64,000 bases of DNA. Origin: Mesostigma viride. Lineage: Eukaryota; Streptophyta; Mesostigmatophyceae; Mesostigmatales; Mesostigmataceae. The stretch covers positions 3,749,609 through 3,813,608 of the forward strand of contig RPFO01000027.1 in assembly GCA_009746045.1 (NCBI GenBank), given 5' to 3'. Positions 33,045 to 42,470 of the stretch are shown in pieces. The notes under the pieces were generated by a model. That model had not been told where the DNA came from and did no database searches. It was given only the letters and a program-made list of their open reading frames with translations. A program made the position numbers and the translations under genes. Numbering within the stretch: the first letter of the stretch is position 1; every line of letters begins with the position of its first letter.

Positions 33045-33215
33045 ATGGATTACATGAGGGACCCGCGATACACGGCGAATCCTCTTAGCAGAGTCACGCT
33101 GATTTTCGACACCCCCGAGCTGGCCGATAAGGGCACCGCGTTTGTGATGCCGTCCAAGAAGGGCCCGCTGATGGAACCGAAGTTTCAGTATCCTCTGCCA
33201 AACTCTAAAAAATAG
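33045..33215 (+). CDS. 56-residue viral mini-protein
   Basis: A short frame directly after the capsid gene, starting MDYMRDPRYTANPLSRVT and ending in a Lys-rich NSKK. It has the tagataatatagcacgcg-ATG promoter arrangement shared with other viral genes, which argues that it is real. It contains two short hydrophobic strands and no recognised domain. Confidence 0.6.
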   Translation: MDYMRDPRYTANPLSRVTLIFDTPELADKGTAFVMPSKKGPLMEPKFQYPLPNSKK

Positions 33216-33241
33216 TGTGACGGTAGTATTATATTAGCTCC

Positions 33242-34933
33242 ATGTCGTTTGATTACGGGGTTTGTCCTGCTTTGATTCGTAAGAAACGTAAACAGGCAAG
33301 GATAGCACCATCGATCACATTAACGACTACAAGCGGACTGTATCCAAGCGCCTCCCCGATTACAGTGACAGCAACATTCAGCCAACCAGTCACCGGGTTC
33401 GCCTTGGGTGATATATTCGTTATTAACGGTACAGCGTCCAATTTAGGGGGTAGCGGCGGCTCTTACACATTCTCAGTGACTCCAGCTGTAGCTTATTCAC
33501 CAACACTCGTCAGCGTTGGAGCCAGTGCTGCAATCAACACGCTAGGAACCGGCAATACCGCATCAAAAGCAGTAACTTTCACGTACTCGCCACCTCCGAC
33601 GGTGACTCTCGCGACGACCGCGGGCTCGACGCCATCCTCGACACCCGTGGATGTTACCGTCACGTTCAGCAGGTCCGTCACGGGGTTCGCGTTGGGCGAC
33701 ATCACCGTGACGAACGGGACAGCAGCCAACCTGACCGGCAGCGGGGCGTCGTACGCCTTCCAGGTGACGCCAACGACCGCCAATTCTTCAACGAACGTTA
33801 GCGTGGGCGCGGGCACTGTTGTGGACGCATCGACAGGGAACGCCAACGCGGCATCTAACACACTGTCGTTCACGTACTCGGCAAATCCGTCGGTGACTCT
33901 TGTGTCCGGAACCCCGACGGGTGCCGTTTACCCAGTCACGGCCACTTTTAGCACGTCGGTCGCCGGGTTCGCGTTGGGCGACATCACCGTAACCAACGGA
34001 ACCGCGTCCAACTTGTTGGGAAGTGGCGCCACGTACACGTTCGATGTGACCCCTACCATGTCGGACTTCGCGACGACGGTAAGCATGGGCGCGGGCACCG
34101 TGACGAGCGCGACGTCAGGGCTTGGAAACACAGCATCGAACACGCTGTCGTTCACGTACTATTACAATCCGGCAACGGATCCCGCACTGTTCGCGTGGTA
34201 CGATCCGTCCGACAGTGCCACGGTGTTCAGCGACACGTCCGGCACGACCCAGCAAAACACGGCGGGTGGGAATGTGATGCGGATGAACGACAAGGGGCCG
34301 AACGGGTACCACGTGACGCAGGCAACTTCCACCAAATGCCCTACGCTGGATACGGCTGAACTGAACTCGAAACGGTCCCTCCGCTTTATCAACTCGCGGT
34401 CTGGCTTGTTAGAGACCGTGAACAATTTCTGGAACACTGTCGGTGTCAATGCGAGCATCCTCCTAGTCGCCAAACAGCTAACGACTGCAACGTATCCAGA
34501 AATAGGGGGTTATACGGGTATTAGAGGTTATATGCTTGGATCGTCGAACGGCAATTGTTATCTCATGTCTTATCAGTCAGAGGCACAGACCGTTCTCCTA
34601 TTCGCTCCCGGTTCTGTATACGAAACCGTGAGCACAAGGGCTCAGTTCTTTGACAACAAGGCACACGTCATGGCGATTTCATGCAACAGCAGTACAAACG
34701 CACTTTTCACCCGCTTCGACGGACGAGCTGGTTATAACAGAATCGGATCGGACCCTACAACTGGTTCAGGAAATCTCTCTATTGGAGGAGACTCGGCCAA
34801 CGCGAGTCGTGCCTTTGACGGGTGGATCGGCGAGATCCTGATCTACAACACCGCCAAAACGTCAGCGGAGCTTGAACGGATCCGCGGGTATCTCGTGGCC
34901 AAGTGGGGCACCCCCGCCGCCATCCCAGCATAG
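33242..34933 (+). CDS. Fibre/attachment protein: three bacterial-type Ig-like domains plus lectin-like domain
   Basis: A 563-residue protein, likely displayed on the virion for cell attachment. After a short basic N-terminus, three Ig-like repeats of ~90-100 residues carry the signature VTATFS.PVTGFALGDI.V.NGTASNL and end SNTLSFTY. They resemble the Ig-like repeats of bacterial adhesins. From residue ~310 there is a concanavalin/LamG-like domain (LFAWYDPSDSATVFSDTSG.., ending FDGWIGEILIYNTAKTSAELERIRGYLVAKWG), a type common in phage and bacterial surface proteins. Codon bias appears GC-richer than in neighbouring viral genes in repeats 2 and 3. Horizontal acquisition is likely. Confidence 0.82.
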   Translation: MSFDYGVCPALIRKKRKQARIAPSITLTTTSGLYPSASPITVTATFSQPVTGFALGDIFVINGTASNLGGSGGSYTFSVTPAVAYSPTLVSVGASAAINTLGTGNTASKAVTFTYSPPPTVTLATTAGSTPSSTPVDVTVTFSRSVTGFALGDITVTNGTAANLTGSGASYAFQVTPTTANSSTNVSVGAGTVVDASTGNANAASNTLSFTYSANPSVTLVSGTPTGAVYPVTATFSTSVAGFALGDITVTNGTASNLLGSGATYTFDVTPTMSDFATTVSMGAGTVTSATSGLGNTASNTLSFTYYYNPATDPALFAWYDPSDSATVFSDTSGTTQQNTAGGNVMRMNDKGPNGYHVTQATSTKCPTLDTAELNSKRSLRFINSRSGLLETVNNFWNTVGVNASILLVAKQLTTATYPEIGGYTGIRGYMLGSSNGNCYLMSYQSEAQTVLLFAPGSVYETVSTRAQFFDNKAHVMAISCNSSTNALFTRFDGRAGYNRIGSDPTTGSGNLSIGGDSANASRAFDGWIGEILIYNTAKTSAELERIRGYLVAKWGTPAAIPA

Positions 34934-34978
34934 AGTTACAGACTAGAACTATTATCTCTGATAAGTTGTAATAAAGCC

Positions 34979-35472
34979 ATGGATTATCCCACATTTTACC
35001 AAATCGCTTTAGATTCTATCGCGTCACAGAACACACTCGACGAATACAATGGAATTTATTCCTTCGATATCAAGCCAGACCCAAGAGCGCCTATCATAGA
35101 CAGCACATGGCGCGGGGGGTCCATTTTGCATATATCAAGAACGCAGAAAACCAAGAAAACTACTCGCTTGTTGGACTAGTTTCTTCAAGTTTTTCTGGAG
35201 GAGAGCATAACCCACAAGACAGTGTCGTGCTATGTACCGAAGAATGCAAAGACGTTGCCGCCTCGTACACCGTAATAAACGACCATGCATTTTTCAACCT
35301 AAAAAACGATCATTTGTTTAGGAATGGCGGGAGACTCGAGATCGGTTTAGTGCACATTGACAGAGGAGTTGATGACAAACAATTCATCCCATTGACACAC
35401 GAGTCGTTTCTTTGCATCTTGCGTTTCGAAAAAACTCGTGGGTTCGAGGGGTGCAAGTGCCATCACAAGTAG
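34979..35472 (+). pseudogene. Unknown viral protein, frameshifted in a G homopolymer
   Basis: One frame gives MDYPTFYQIALDSIASQN..PIIDSTWRG and another continues TWRGVHFAYIKNAENQENYS..KCHHK to 35472. The two meet at a run of six G near 35113-35118, so the ancestral product was about 165 residues. No family is recognised; there are several Cys near the end (CKCHH). The break could be a sequencing error, a real inactivation, or slippage at the homopolymer. A ttgtaataaagcc box precedes the ATG. Confidence 0.6.
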
Positions 35473-35506
35473 CAAAAAACTAGGCCATTGATATTAAAAT
35501 TTTCTT

Positions 35507-35533
35507 ATACTATAATATAAAAGACTTTGCACC
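35507..35533 (+). promoter_or_regulatory. TATA-like viral promoter, best example
   Basis: tatactataatataaaagac lies directly upstream of the last viral gene. Similar boxes precede other viral starts: ttataaagcacacg before 29809, tataataaaac before 30394, ggtatacatctc before 31802, gataatatagcacgcg before 33045, gtattatattagctcc before 33242 and gtaataaagcc before 34979. Confidence 0.6.
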
Positions 35534-35926
35534 ATGTCCAAATTCATGACCATGAACGACCTGCTCAACTGTATCGAGGCGGCCCCCCCTGGTTCTGGTG
35601 GCTATATTGAGGCTAGGACTGGGAGAGCGCACGATTGCACAGAGATCGCGCGACTCGCGTGCATCATGGTAGGAGGCGTCGATCCATATGACGACAACTA
35701 TCGAATCGAATTGGAAGCGCTAGATGACCCAGACACTTTCTTGGACGCGGCGAGAGCTGCTCTAGGCACTAGGGCGACTCCAAAAAAACTTCACAAGGCT
35801 TGCGAGGACCTCGTCGTTTTGTCGATCCTCGTCGCCACTGTCACGGGTCGTCGGCATATATCTGACGAGACGTGGGCGGGGGTCGTGGAGAGACTTCGAC
35901 AGGCCGGGCTTGACGAAACAAAATAA
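35534..35926 (+). CDS. Unknown 130-residue viral protein at the right end
   Basis: A helical, acidic protein, not recognised. A strong AT-rich promoter-like stretch (ctatactataatataaaag) lies ~20 nt upstream of the ATG. The TAA stop lies inside the 21-bp inner terminal repeat, so the gene runs right to the edge of the palindrome array. Confidence 0.65.
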   Translation: MSKFMTMNDLLNCIEAAPPGSGGYIEARTGRAHDCTEIARLACIMVGGVDPYDDNYRIELEALDDPDTFLDAARAALGTRATPKKLHKACEDLVVLSILVATVTGRRHISDETWAGVVERLRQAGLDETK

Positions 35927-35941
35927 CTCCACGGACCCCCC
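35921..35941 (-). repeat. Right inner terminal repeat (21 bp, perfect)
   Basis: Exact reverse complement of 19426-19446. It overlaps the stop codon of the last gene and the first base of the first right-hand palindrome. Confidence 0.93.
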
Positions 35942-36351
35942 TAGACAAAAGTACCAGTTCTTTACTATATAATAGATGGTACTTTTGTCTAGGTACCATC
36001 GATGTCTGCCATCATGCATCGCCCCCACACTGACCCGGGCCAAACATTGCACGGACCCCCCTAGACAAAAGTACCAGTTCTTTACTATATAATAGATGGT
36101 ACTTTTGTCTAGGTACCATCGATGTCTGCCATCATGCATCGCCCCCACACTGACCCGGGCCAAACATTGCACGGACCCCCCTAGACAAAAGTACCAGTTC
36201 TTTACTATATAATAGATGGTACTTTTGTCTAGGTACCATCGATGTCTGCCATCATGCATCGCCCCCACACTGACCCGGGCCAAACATTGCACGGACCCCC
36301 CTAGACAAAAGTACCAGTTCTTTACTATATAATAGATGGTACTTTTGTCTA
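35940..36351. repeat. Right array of four 54-bp palindromes in 120-bp units
   Basis: Palindromes at 35940-35993, 36060-36113, 36180-36233 and 36300-36351, in inverted orientation to the left array. The three intervening 66-bp spacers are identical to each other (taccatcgatgtctgccatc..gggccaaacattgcacgg). The last copy loses its final bases and runs into 16 C. Perfect spacer identity contrasts with the diverged left array and suggests recent homogenisation. Confidence 0.95.
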
Positions 36352-36616
36352 CCCCCCCCCCCCCCCCAAAAACAACGAAACGCCATCACGACCCCTGTTG
36401 ACCCCGGCGCGGCGCGCGCCGCGCCTGTCACACGGGAAACAAATTGAGGAGTTTGACTTTTCATGCATCGGTGACAGATACCAGCACAAGGGCGGTGGTG
36501 ACAGATGCCAGCATAAGGACCTGGTGACATATTGAAACAATTTTTCTAGCCTGCTGACGGAATGATGATGGAATCTAATATATTAATTAATTAATAGACA
36601 CGTGACTGCGCATTAT
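36352..36616 (-). repeat. Right outer flank and terminal inverted repeat of the virus
   Basis: A 16-C run is followed by a GC-rich palindromic ggcgcggcgcgcgccgcgcc segment, then blocks of ggtgacagat.ccagca that match the left terminus in inverted orientation. The last exact 35 bp are 36559-36593. A further 23 bp (36594-36616) resemble the LINE tail (tagacacgtgactgcg) and have no partner at the left end. Confidence 0.75.
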
Positions 36617-36778
36617 TAACATAATCCGCTACAATATTGTAATAAACAGGTACGGCGACAGGACGCGGCATGCAACCCTGCCAGACGCCGGTCTGCAGTG
36701 GACATGGCGGGGTGAAGCCGTGATGAGTGCGCACCGAAGTGGTCGACCCCTCATACAGCGTGCGGATGTGAGGCCATC
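36617..36778 (-). mobile_element. LINE copy E, right part
   Basis: Continues the LINE copy broken by the virus: starting taacataatccgctac, it reads through RT-coding sequence (minus strand) to about 36768 and then stops, 5'-truncated. Its alignment to intact copies A and D shows that only the viral element was gained. Confidence 0.85.
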
Positions 36779-37045
36779 AATTAATTAATTAATTAATTAA
36801 TTAGTTAGTTAATAGACACGTGACTGCGTCACGTGAGGCCATGTGTCAGACAAACAGCTGGACTGTGCGGGCTTGGTGCCAGCTAGTCTATCTGATGTGT
36901 CTACCTGATCTGTGCGGGCCAGGTGCCCGGCTAGGTTCAGGCGCCTGTGCCTAAGAATGTGGGAAACATATGGTAAATCAGCGTACAAATCCTCATCATA
37001 GCTAAGGTGCAAACCAAATGGAATATTAAGTGCCTTGCGCAGCAT

Positions 37046-37297
37046 TAATTAATTAATTAAACTCGTGCTCCCGTTGGGGAGTCACGGAGCACCGAAGTGC
37101 TTTTAATCCCTGTGTGTGCACTACAGGAAAAAGGGCAGAGACCCCCAGTCTCCTTCATGCCAAAGGCATGCCCCAGCTGCATTCGGGCGCGCTAGCTAAA
37201 CGGACACGTTAACGATCCGGCAGTCTATGGGTGCAATAAGACCCATGTGAGCATATCATAGCAAGGAGCGTGGGCAAGTAATCTGAACATAGCCAGG
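37046..37297 (-). mobile_element. Short retroposon (SINE-like) copy 2 with (TTAA)n tail and 9-bp TSD
   Basis: Flanked by gcgcagcat at 37037-37045 and 37298-37306. It is closely similar to 16964-17306 in inverted orientation but shorter at its 5' end. It has the same cttcggtgct..ctccccaacg..gagcac end before the TTAA tail. Confidence 0.88.
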
Positions 37298-38128
37298 GCG
37301 CAGCATATTGGTGACATTGCCTGATTGCCGCCGCCGAGTCGTTTCTCCAGCTCCAGCGTCTGCGCCCATGTCTTGGCTCCGTAGGTCAGGATCGTCAGAA
37401 TGATGACCTTGAACCAGGTCGCGCTTGACGATCCGGGGTAGGGCGGGGTTGCTCGAGCCGGTCCCGGCACCAGTGGCGGTGTTCAAGGAGCTGCGCCCAC
37501 GCCATGCCTATCCGGGTCGTCATGTCGTCCTCGCAGTCGGGAAGCCAAATGCCTAGCAGCTTGAAGCGGCCTGAAGTAGGGTAAGTCACTTACCCTAGTA
37601 GCCACTTACCTGAGGTAGTACCTCGTTCGTATAAGAGGCAGAGTGGGGCCGGGGGGCCGGCCAGACCGAGGGCCATGGCCTCCGTTTTGGGACTGAATTC
37701 TAGACTGACAGCTCGAGCCTCGAGCGCCAGGCACTAGGCAGTCAAACCAAAGTTGGGCAGACTCCTGCTTCTCAGCGAGCGTGATGTCGTCGGCATAAAT
37801 GAGGTCAGCGAGTAAAATCTGCTAGTTGGTCGACCCCCCTAGTTCCCCATGGAAGCTCGTTCGTGATCACTAGGCCAGGTGCGCGGCCAGCAATTGCAGA
37901 GCAAAGCGGGCATGTGCCTGGCGCATAACATAATCCACTGTCAACAATAACAAAGAGGTACGGTGACAGGACGCAACCTGCCAGACGCCGGTCAGACTTC
38001 ACGGTACGTGGACATGGCGGGGTATAATGCTGTGTTGAGTGCGCATCGAGGTCGGGTCGACCTCTCATACAGCGTGTGGATGACAGTGAATCAGGGGACT
38101 CAGTGGGGACACGAGCGCGAAAAAGGAC

Positions 38129-39553
38129 TGTCAAGGACATGGTCCTCGGTATTGTACCCACCTGCCCTGACTAGACAGTGCTGCTGACTGGCCACTGAGA
38201 TAGAGTTTAAAGTTTCTACAGAACTTGTCCCGGTTTAATTTGGACAAGTATTTAGTGAGTTATGGCCTGTCAAAGCTTTCCTAGTGTCTTGGCAGCACAA
38301 GTGGCAACTGATCTGACAAGTAGGATCTGACATGTAGGATCTGACATGATGACAGTGTTCTGACAACAGTCTGACACCAGTGGTCATGCCAACTGTAACG
38401 ACTAAAAATGATCATCAACATCATCCATAGTCCAATACGAAAGATCTTTTACCTGGGTTGCTTTCTTGGGTCACAGAACTTCAAGTATCCAGGCAACGTT
38501 GAGGTGAAGATTCCACAGCGACGTGATTAAAGGAACCACAACCCCTTGTAGACACAACGACAAGCGTGTGCCCTAGACGCCTTCTGTGGAACTGCAAGTA
38601 GTCTAGTACCAAAGAGCTTTATGAATGGACAACAAAGACAAGCTTTATTATACCATGATGGATCAAAACCAACGTAGTGACAATGGCGACCCCACGTCCA
38701 TGATATCGACGTGATTGTCGAGCTAGCCTCAACCTTAGCCTGAAGGGAACCAATCAGAATCATGGAATTCTCAACAAGATCTTCGTATCCATCCTAGTCA
38801 CATTGAACAGAACAACACCACAACCAGCCTGGCAGAATCTATTCGTGGGATCTCAAATCTGTAGTAAGCACTGAAGTCCCAAAGGATCATTTAAGACTTG
38901 GTAGTACCACCCAACAAACTATAGCCCCACGTGGATCAGGCCACGACCAATGAGGGCTTCTGACAGTCGGTTGACAAAGCCTACTAAGTTCCAAGTACCT
39001 CCGTCTTAGAAATCTCATAACTTTCTCAATACTGATCCAAAAGTCCTCAGATAAACGCCAAACGTTCACAAAACAAGGGATGTAACAACAAATCACTTTT
39101 GCTTGTTACACCAACCGGTGTCACTCACTGAACAGGTGTGGGTGCTCTTTGTTTGACAAGTGTCTTTTCATTAGAATAGATAGGTGTTTCAATATTATCA
39201 TGACAGATGGCAGCTTGCTGTTTCATGCTCAGATTTTTCTAGAAACCTGTGAGCTGGACAGAATATTCCCAGCATATGCTGGAGCATATTCCTAAGCATC
39301 TGCCACAACATCTTTCTCGCATACTCTCAGCATATTCCTAGAATATGCTGCAGCATCTAAATGGCATCTTTTCTATTCTAAGAAACAATAAAAGGAGTAG
39401 CCCCCCTATTGAGGGCACTCCCCATTCTACCTCTATCATTGAAGTCTCTGTCTCTGAGTCTCTCCACTCCTCCATAGCCTGCACCTGCAAGGTCAGGCAC
39501 AAAGGGTTCCAACCACAGCATTGAAAAGGCAAACCCTGTCAGTTCTTTCAACA
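38129..39553. mobile_element. Solo LTR of an LTR retrotransposon (1,425 bp)
   Basis: The insert begins TGTCAAGG and ends TTTCAACA, the canonical TG..CA LTR termini. It is flanked by the 5-bp duplication aggac (38124-38128 and 39554-39558). It splits LINE copy F cleanly. An ataaaagg TATA-like box near 39389 followed by a CT-rich leader fits an LTR promoter. There is no coding capacity, so this is the product of LTR-LTR recombination. Composition is AT-richer than the surroundings. Confidence 0.75.
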
Positions 39554-42470
39554 AGGACAGCCCGTAGAGCGGCCCAGTGGACAGCTGAATCAAAAGCCTT
39601 GATGAAGTCAACGAAGATTAGGATGGCAGTAAACTCACCAGGTTGCAGGAGAGCGATTTCCTCAAAGAGACGGCGCGTGACGAAGATGGCCATGACGGTG
39701 TTGTGCCCAGGACGAAAGCCCATTTGACTCTCCCCAAGATGACGGTACGTCGAGCTATAGAGCTGAGAAAGAAGGCGGTTGAGGATCATGCGCATGAACA
39801 ACTTGAGTGCGGCGCTCTGGATATTGCACACTCCTCGGTAGTTGGCGGGGACATCAGGGGGACCTTTGTTTTTGTACAGCATAATATGCATGATAGCTGT
39901 CTGTTCTGCCACTCCAAGGAATCGGCGACTGCGTCGGCAGGCATGACGTCGGCAAGCATGTAGCAGATGTTAAGCAGGAACCGGCCCGTGAGCACCGTCA
40001 GTTTCATCGACGGGGCGGGGACTGCTCAGTCACGTCCTACGGCGGCGTAGAAGCGGAGAATCGCTTGCATGGCGGTGCAGGTACGCAGCTCGGTCTCGTT
40101 GTGCGGTGGTACTGAGCTCGTCCGGGTCCGCCAGGGGTTTCCTCAGGGGCGCCGTACGTGTAGGCCTCACTCAGCGGCGGGTGGCATGCCGGGCGGTGCA
40201 GGTACGCCCGCCACAGGCGCCAGGCGGGCGGCCGCCAGGCCGGGCTAAGCGGCGGAGGCGGCGGGGGCCGGCGCCGAGCAGCAGGGACTGCATGGGAGGA
40301 ATACCACCGGTCCAGCTGCTGCTGCGGTCACTGAGCCAGAGAGCGTCCGGGGCGCCGGCTGCGCGCCACCTGCTGGCCGTTGGGCGTGGCGCAGACCTGG
40401 ATGTTCCAGGCGTACTGGCCGTGCTGGTCCTCAATGTGGGCGAAGTATTCGCGGACGTGGAGGTCCTCCTGCGCCTGTTGTGGCAATGATCTGTAACAAA
40501 AAGTCCTATGCATGTAGACTTGGCCTGAGGTAAAAACAACGCAGAGGTTAATTAATCACTATACCGGTCTAAGCAACCTAGAAAGCGGCAGGTCTATATC
40601 TCAACGGAGCTCCTGCCACCTGGCCAGAAAAAATGGCCAAGTCTTGCTTGTGTCCCTAGTACCGATCCGGATCAGGCCCCAGCAGCCTCAAAAGGCATGG
40701 CACGTGCACCCTATAACCTAGCTACAGCGGCTACCCTTCCATCTCACTATAAAGAGACTATGTTCAGAGAACCACGATTCTATACTAAACGTGGAACTCC
40801 AGCTGGGTAAGCAGACTTTTCTTAAAACAATGAGTGGATCACATACAAAAGGCAGGCCACACATCCCGGCTGGCCGCCGATGCTCATGGGAACCCCTATT
40901 GCTTGTCAAAGGCTAGCCTTGTAACCCTTATATCCCTCTCTGGCGATCCATGCCAGGGGCAATAAACCTAGCATATTATATCGAAATGAACAACGAAACT
41001 AGGTGGAGGGCAATGTCAAAATAGCCCGCCATACCGGCCCGAGGGGGGCAGGCGGCCATGGCCCGAAAAAGAACCTCAGGAAGGTCCACCTCCAAACTGC
41101 GGTGCGGTGACGCTCACATAATGGGCAACCGTGGATCGAGCTGCTAAGCCACTTGCCCGGCCCGGCCCTAGCTGGATGTCCCCTATGCTGCGACCCTCGA
41201 GGAAATCATGAGTGGCAGACCCCCGTGCCGCAGCCCGTGAATGGTGAAAATCTGGGCGACGCCCACGGACTGAGTCGCATCACTGCCAAATGCGCCTGTC
41301 AGAATTGCGGTTAGGTGAAAGGGAACACAGGCTCCCAAGCCTGCTCACCGGCCGCGATGCAGTGGCGGAGGATGGTTTCAGACATCACATCTTCTACCAC
41401 CACTGACTGAGTCTTGCCCTTTAGTAGAGGTCTTGGTAGACCTCAACAGCAGGGTGCCCCGCTGAGCGGGCCCATTGAAGCCAAACTGTCAGGTAGCTGG
41501 AGGCGCACATTGCCAATGCGGAGGTTCAGCACCTCCGAGATTCGCAGGTAATGGCGGTCATCTGCATGGTCATCGGCGATGACCATGCACCAGCACGCCC
41601 GCAAGGCGCTGACCTTGCATTACCATCGTGCTGGCAATTGCAAACGCCGCCTCCCATGGAATGGGAGGAGGGGCACGGGGGGGCACAAGTGTTTTCCACC
41701 CATGCAGCGAGGACGCCACGGCCAAGACTCCCACCGCTTCACCATACTGGGATAATAAAGTTGCAACCCCATCAAGACATTGATACACGAAGGTATGGCG
41801 GCTCGGTATCCCCGAAAGTGAGCCCACTGAGGCGACATCCGCACAAAATGTCTCTTCAAGGGTATTAGCACGTGACCATGATCTGTCCGGCGCCCGCGGC
41901 CGCCAGCCTCCCACCAAGTCAACTGATAGAGAACTCAAGGCCACGACGGTAGGCCAGCAAGGTAGTAGCCGGCTTTACTTTCCCCTCTACCTTAGTAGCA
42001 AAGGTATAGCTAACAGTTGCAGGGGGCCCCGGGCTAGGATGGATGCCTTCCCCGGTCAGGTCGCGCACACGGCTGGCCAAGAAAGTCGCCATATGGATTG
42101 GCTGCGAGCGAGAAATGCCATCGGCTGGTTGAAGGGCACTCGGCGTCCACACCCACTGGGAACGACTCCCAGTGGCTCGGGTGAGCGCTCACAAGCGTCG
42201 TCACTGCTAGTTGAGCTTGTTGGAGGATGACTGCCCCTTAGCCAAGCAGCTCAACGCCGCGGTGAATCCACCAACCTCACCACCCGCTTGCTTCGGTTTG
42301 CCAGGTTCCTCTCCACGCACTTCACTGCGGCCCGCACCTCCTTCTCGTTGAATCATGTGCATCCTCGGATCCCGCCAACGACTCCTGACCCCAGCCCGCC
42401 ATTGCTGACTAGCAATTGCTTGTTGCGCCCGTGCGCTCATGCAGCGGCCTAGGGCCACCAGGGTAGGCAG

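Larger units (their letters stand above)
17665..36616. mobile_element. Integrated polinton-like virus (PLV/virophage-like), ~18.95 kb
   Basis: A self-contained block whose composition differs from its surroundings, inserted in LINE copy E with taacat at both borders (17659-17664 and 36617-36622). The intact LINE copies show the empty site gcgcataacataatcc. It has terminal inverted repeats, inner arrays of palindromes, a leftward replication/recombination/packaging module and a rightward structural module. Primase-helicase, tyrosine recombinase, A32-type ATPase, penton and double-jelly-roll capsid candidates point to the PLV/virophage assemblage. No protein-primed polymerase B, RVE integrase or Ulp1-type protease is seen. 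Most genes are intact, so the insertion is fairly recent or the genes are still selected. Confidence 0.88.
36779..40490 (-). mobile_element. LINE copy F, diverged, split by a short retroposon and a solo LTR
   Basis: A minus-strand copy with (TTAA)n tail at 36779-36812. LINE segments lie at about 36813-37045, 37307-38128 and 39554-40490. RT motifs survive in pieces (FVDFIKAFDSA near 39600, GFRPGHNTVM near 39710), with many indels. It reaches back to the linker upstream of the RT. It is the oldest-looking long copy. Confidence 0.85.

Noticed and set aside
35762-36292. 176-residue minus-strand frame across the right palindrome array
   Set aside because: It translates the tandem palindromes themselves (YLDKSTIYYIVKNWYFCLGG repeated) and enters the last viral gene in antisense.
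35940-36351. CRISPR-like repeat-spacer array at the right viral end
   Set aside because: The spacers are identical to each other, the repeats are full palindromes, and there are no cas genes.
17665-36616. Classifying the element as a canonical Maverick/Polinton
   Set aside because: No protein-primed DNA polymerase B and no RVE integrase are encoded; the gene set fits a polinton-like virus or virophage-like element better.
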